Assembly: GCA_012797915.1 (NCBI GenBank)
Contig: JAAZOE010000208.1
Coordinates: 1 to 6,766, forward strand
DNA length: 6,766 nucleotides
Source of the DNA: Candidatus Zixiibacteriota bacterium
GTDB lineage: Bacteria > Zixibacteria > MSB-5A5 > GN15 > JAAZOE01
Reading direction: 5' to 3'
Numbering within the stretch: the stretch's first letter is position 1; each line of letters opens with the position of its first letter. Positions 4,771-6,766 of this stretch are shown one piece after another. The translations under genes were made by a program, and so were the position numbers. The notes beneath the pieces are model-generated. The model made no database searches. It was not told the origin of the DNA and saw nothing but the letters and a program-made list of their open reading frames with translations.

Positions 4771-6312
4771 TCACTCCCACTCAATCGTCGCCGGGGGTTT
4801 GGACGAGACGTCATAGCATACCCGATTGACGCCGCGAACCTCGTTGATGATACGGTTCGAAATCCGCGCCAGAATATCATCCGGAATCCGCGCCCAATCC
4901 GCCGTCATGCCGTCGGTCGAGGTTACCGCCCGCAAGGCGATCACATTCTCGTATGTCCGCATATCTCCCATCACGCCGACCGATTGCACCGGCAGAAGCA
5001 CCGCAAACGCCTGCCAAATCTTGTCGTACTGCCCGCTGGTCCGCAATTCTGAAATATAGATGGCGTCGGCGTCCCGCAACACCCGCAAACGATCCTCGGT
5101 GATTTCGCCGATCACCCGCACCGCCAGTCCGGGGCCGGGGAAGGGGTGCCGCCCGATAAAACTCTCGTCCAATCCCAGCTTCCGCCCAAGCGCCCGCACC
5201 TCGTCTTTGAACAGCTCTCGCAACGGTTCCACCACCTTCAGGTGCATCTTCTCCGGCAGGCCGCCGACATTGTGGTGCGACTTGATCGTCGCCGATGGTC
5301 CCTTGAACCTGGTCGATTCGATCACGTCGGGATAGAGCGTCCCCTGCGCCAGATACCTGGCATCGCCAACTTCCCGAGCGGCTTTCTCGAATACTTCTAT
5401 AAACGTCCGCCCGATAATCTTCCTCTTCTGTTCCGGATCGATCACCCCGGCCAAACCATCCAAGAACAACTTGGAGGCATCCACCGCCCGCAGGTTGATC
5501 CCCAGCGTCTCGTACGAGGCAATCACTTCCTCATATTCATTCTTCCGCAAGAGGCCGTTGTTGACGAATATCGCCGTCATCTGGTTGCCGACCGCCTTAT
5601 GCAACAGCGTCGCCGCCACGGTCGAGTCGACACCCCCGGATATGCCGAGAATAACCTTATCCTTCCCGATCGTCTCCCGCAACTGCCGAACCGACGACTC
5701 GATGAACGATTCCGTCGTCCAGTCGCCGGCCAGACCGCAGATATCGAAGAGGAAATTACGAAGGATCTTCGTTCCCTCGGTGGTGTGCATCACCTCCGGA
5801 TGGAACTGCACACCATAGAACCGCCGTTTGTCGTCGGCCACCGCGGCATAGGGGATGTCGCTGGTTGTCGCCAGTTTCGCAAACCCCGACGGCAGGGCAT
5901 CAACCGAATCGCCGTGGCTCATCCAGACCTGGCTTCTGGAGGCAACCCCTTTCAAGAGACGGTTGGGAGCGGAGATATCGATTATCGCCCGGCCGTATTC
6001 GCGGTACTCCGCCCGCGAAAGCCGTCCGCCCAACTGCAGGGCCATCAACTGCAGGCCGTAACAGATGCCCAGGACAGGCAGCGTCGTGTCAAAAAACGTC
6101 ACCGGCAGTTTGGGGGAACCGTCCTCCAGCACCGAGGCCGGCCCGCCGGAGAGGATATACCCCATCACCCTCCGGTCGGCCAGTTTCGACAGATCGGCGT
6201 TGAACGGCAGGATCTCGCAATAGACGTTCTGCTCGCGCACCCGCCGGGCGATCAACTGTGTGTATTGGGAACCGAAATCCAGGATAACGATCATTTCATG
6301 ACCGGAAGCCAT
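4771..6312 (-). CDS. guaA: GMP synthase (glutamine-hydrolysing)
   Basis: This 513-residue cytosolic enzyme converts XMP, ATP and glutamine to GMP, the last step of guanine nucleotide synthesis. The class I glutamine amidotransferase domain (about 7-195) has LDFGSQYTQL at 11-20, nucleophile C84 in GICYG, and H171 and E173 in QFHPE. The ATP-pyrophosphatase domain has the P-loop SGGVDS at 225-230. The C-terminal dimerisation and XMP-binding part has SHHNVGGLP (345-353), RHPFPGPGL (388-396) and the hallmark end KPPATIEWE. Length equals that of the usual bacterial enzyme. The start at 6312 is preferred because AGGG lies eight bases upstream and it gives a four-base gap to nadB. Starting at 6360 would add 16 residues and overlap nadB, and the ATG at 6294 has a poorer site. 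N251 sits where I expect Asp in the FVDNGLLR segment. Confidence 0.97.
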   Translation of the reverse strand: MASGHEMIVILDFGSQYTQLIARRVREQNVYCEILPFNADLSKLADRRVMGYILSGGPASVLEDGSPKLPVTFFDTTLPVLGICYGLQLMALQLGGRLSRAEYREYGRAIIDISAPNRLLKGVASRSQVWMSHGDSVDALPSGFAKLATTSDIPYAAVADDKRRFYGVQFHPEVMHTTEGTKILRNFLFDICGLAGDWTTESFIESSVRQLRETIGKDKVILGISGGVDSTVAATLLHKAVGNQMTAIFVNNGLLRKNEYEEVIASYETLGINLRAVDASKLFLDGLAGVIDPEQKRKIIGRTFIEVFEKAAREVGDARYLAQGTLYPDVIESTRFKGPSATIKSHHNVGGLPEKMHLKVVEPLRELFKDEVRALGRKLGLDESFIGRHPFPGPGLAVRVIGEITEDRLRVLRDADAIYISELRTSGQYDKIWQAFAVLLPVQSVGVMGDMRTYENVIALRAVTSTDGMTADWARIPDDILARISNRIINEVRGVNRVCYDVSSKPPATIEWE

Positions 6313-6316
6313 CGTC

Positions 6317-6766
6317 TTATCCCTGCTTTCTGATAATGGTGTCCACTTTCCAATGTTCATCGTCCCGCTCCGGGAAATCGACGTTGTAATGCAGGCCGCG
6401 CGATTCTTTCCGCCGCGAGGCCGACTCGATGATTAATTCCGCCACCGTGACCATGTTGCGCAGCTCGATGCTGTCGTCCGACAACGGATGGGAATTATAA
6501 TACCGGTTCACGCTGTTGCGGATGACGGCTATCTGCTGCACGGCCTCGTGGAGACGGTAGGTCGAGCGGACGATGCCGACATAGTCCCACATCAGTCGTT
6601 TCAATTCCCGGCGGTTGTACGACAGAATGACGCGCTCGCGGGGACGCTGTGCGGCGGCATCGTGGGGGAAGGACATGGATGGGGGTTTGATCGTCGAGTT
6701 GTTCCGGAAGTCCTCGATGGCCGCCTCGGCGGCGAACTGCGCGGTGGCAATCGCCTCCAGAAGCGA
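6317..6766 (-). CDS. nadB: L-aspartate oxidase, C-terminal part (cut by window edge)
   Basis: The last 149 residues are present; the frame is open to the right edge, so the FAD-binding N-terminal two-thirds lies outside. NadB oxidises L-aspartate to iminoaspartate, the first step of de novo NAD synthesis via quinolinate, and is a cytosolic flavoprotein. The visible part begins SLLEAIATAQFAAEAA, matching the NSLLE segment at the end of the catalytic domain. The helical C-terminal domain follows, with MWDYVGIVR at visible residues 59-67 and the RKESRGLHYNVDFPERDD signature around 119-136. These are typical of NadB, although succinate dehydrogenase and fumarate reductase flavoproteins share the ESRG-H motif. 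The MWDYVGIVR segment and short ending favour NadB. An internal ATG at 6676 is not the start. The guaA ATG follows its stop by four bases, indicating one transcript. Confidence 0.9.
   Translation of the reverse strand, partial: SLLEAIATAQFAAEAAIEDFRNNSTIKPPSMSFPHDAAAQRPRERVILSYNRRELKRLMWDYVGIVRSTYRLHEAVQQIAVIRNSVNRYYNSHPLSDDSIELRNMVTVAELIIESASRRKESRGLHYNVDFPERDDEHWKVDTIIRKQG

Noticed and set aside
5146..6333. A 395-codon open frame on the plus strand, antisense to guaA
   Set aside because: It is a shadow of guaA in GC-rich DNA. It shows no family motifs and is full of Arg, Pro and His, as expected from antisense reading.

Overview
The window reads as chromosomal DNA of a GC-rich Gram-negative bacterium. 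Two secreted products carry Sec-type signal peptides, and one is an outer-membrane beta-barrel protein ending in phenylalanine. The gene styles (Thermus-type PyrE, a long secreted transglutaminase-like protein with a Glu at the usual Asp position, dense short operons) would suit an uncultured FCB-group or Zixibacteria-like lineage. That placement is a guess from style, not a sequence match.

Layout, left to right. (1) Plus strand, 174-1419: pyrE, then a beta-barrel protein 19 bases later, probably one transcript. Bases 3-173 are open in the pyrE frame to the window edge and look coding, although the best start is at 174. (2) 1420-1579: a convergent gap with two strong hairpins. (3) Minus strand, 1580-3160: a secreted transglutaminase-fold protein, with a likely sigma70 promoter in the divergent gap 3161-3386. 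(4) Plus strand, 3387-3545: a 52-residue hydrophobic protein with glycine at nearly every third residue. (5) 3546-3673: a second convergent gap with several hairpins. (6) Minus strand, 6766 down to 3674: nadB (partial), guaA, a 124-residue unknown protein and a multi-pass membrane protein of the YdjM/DUF457 type. These are tightly spaced at first (4 and 6 bases), then separated by 62 bases holding a hairpin.

The housekeeping genes are pyrE (UMP synthesis), guaA (GMP synthesis) and nadB (NAD synthesis), so nucleotide and cofactor supply genes sit close together. The more unusual parts are the glycine-triplet microprotein and the AT-rich orphan gene just behind guaA. That orphan is about 44% GC by hand count, against about 57% in a 60-base sample of guaA. 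I see no CRISPR array, tRNA, rRNA or insertion sequence, and no clearly new multi-gene system.
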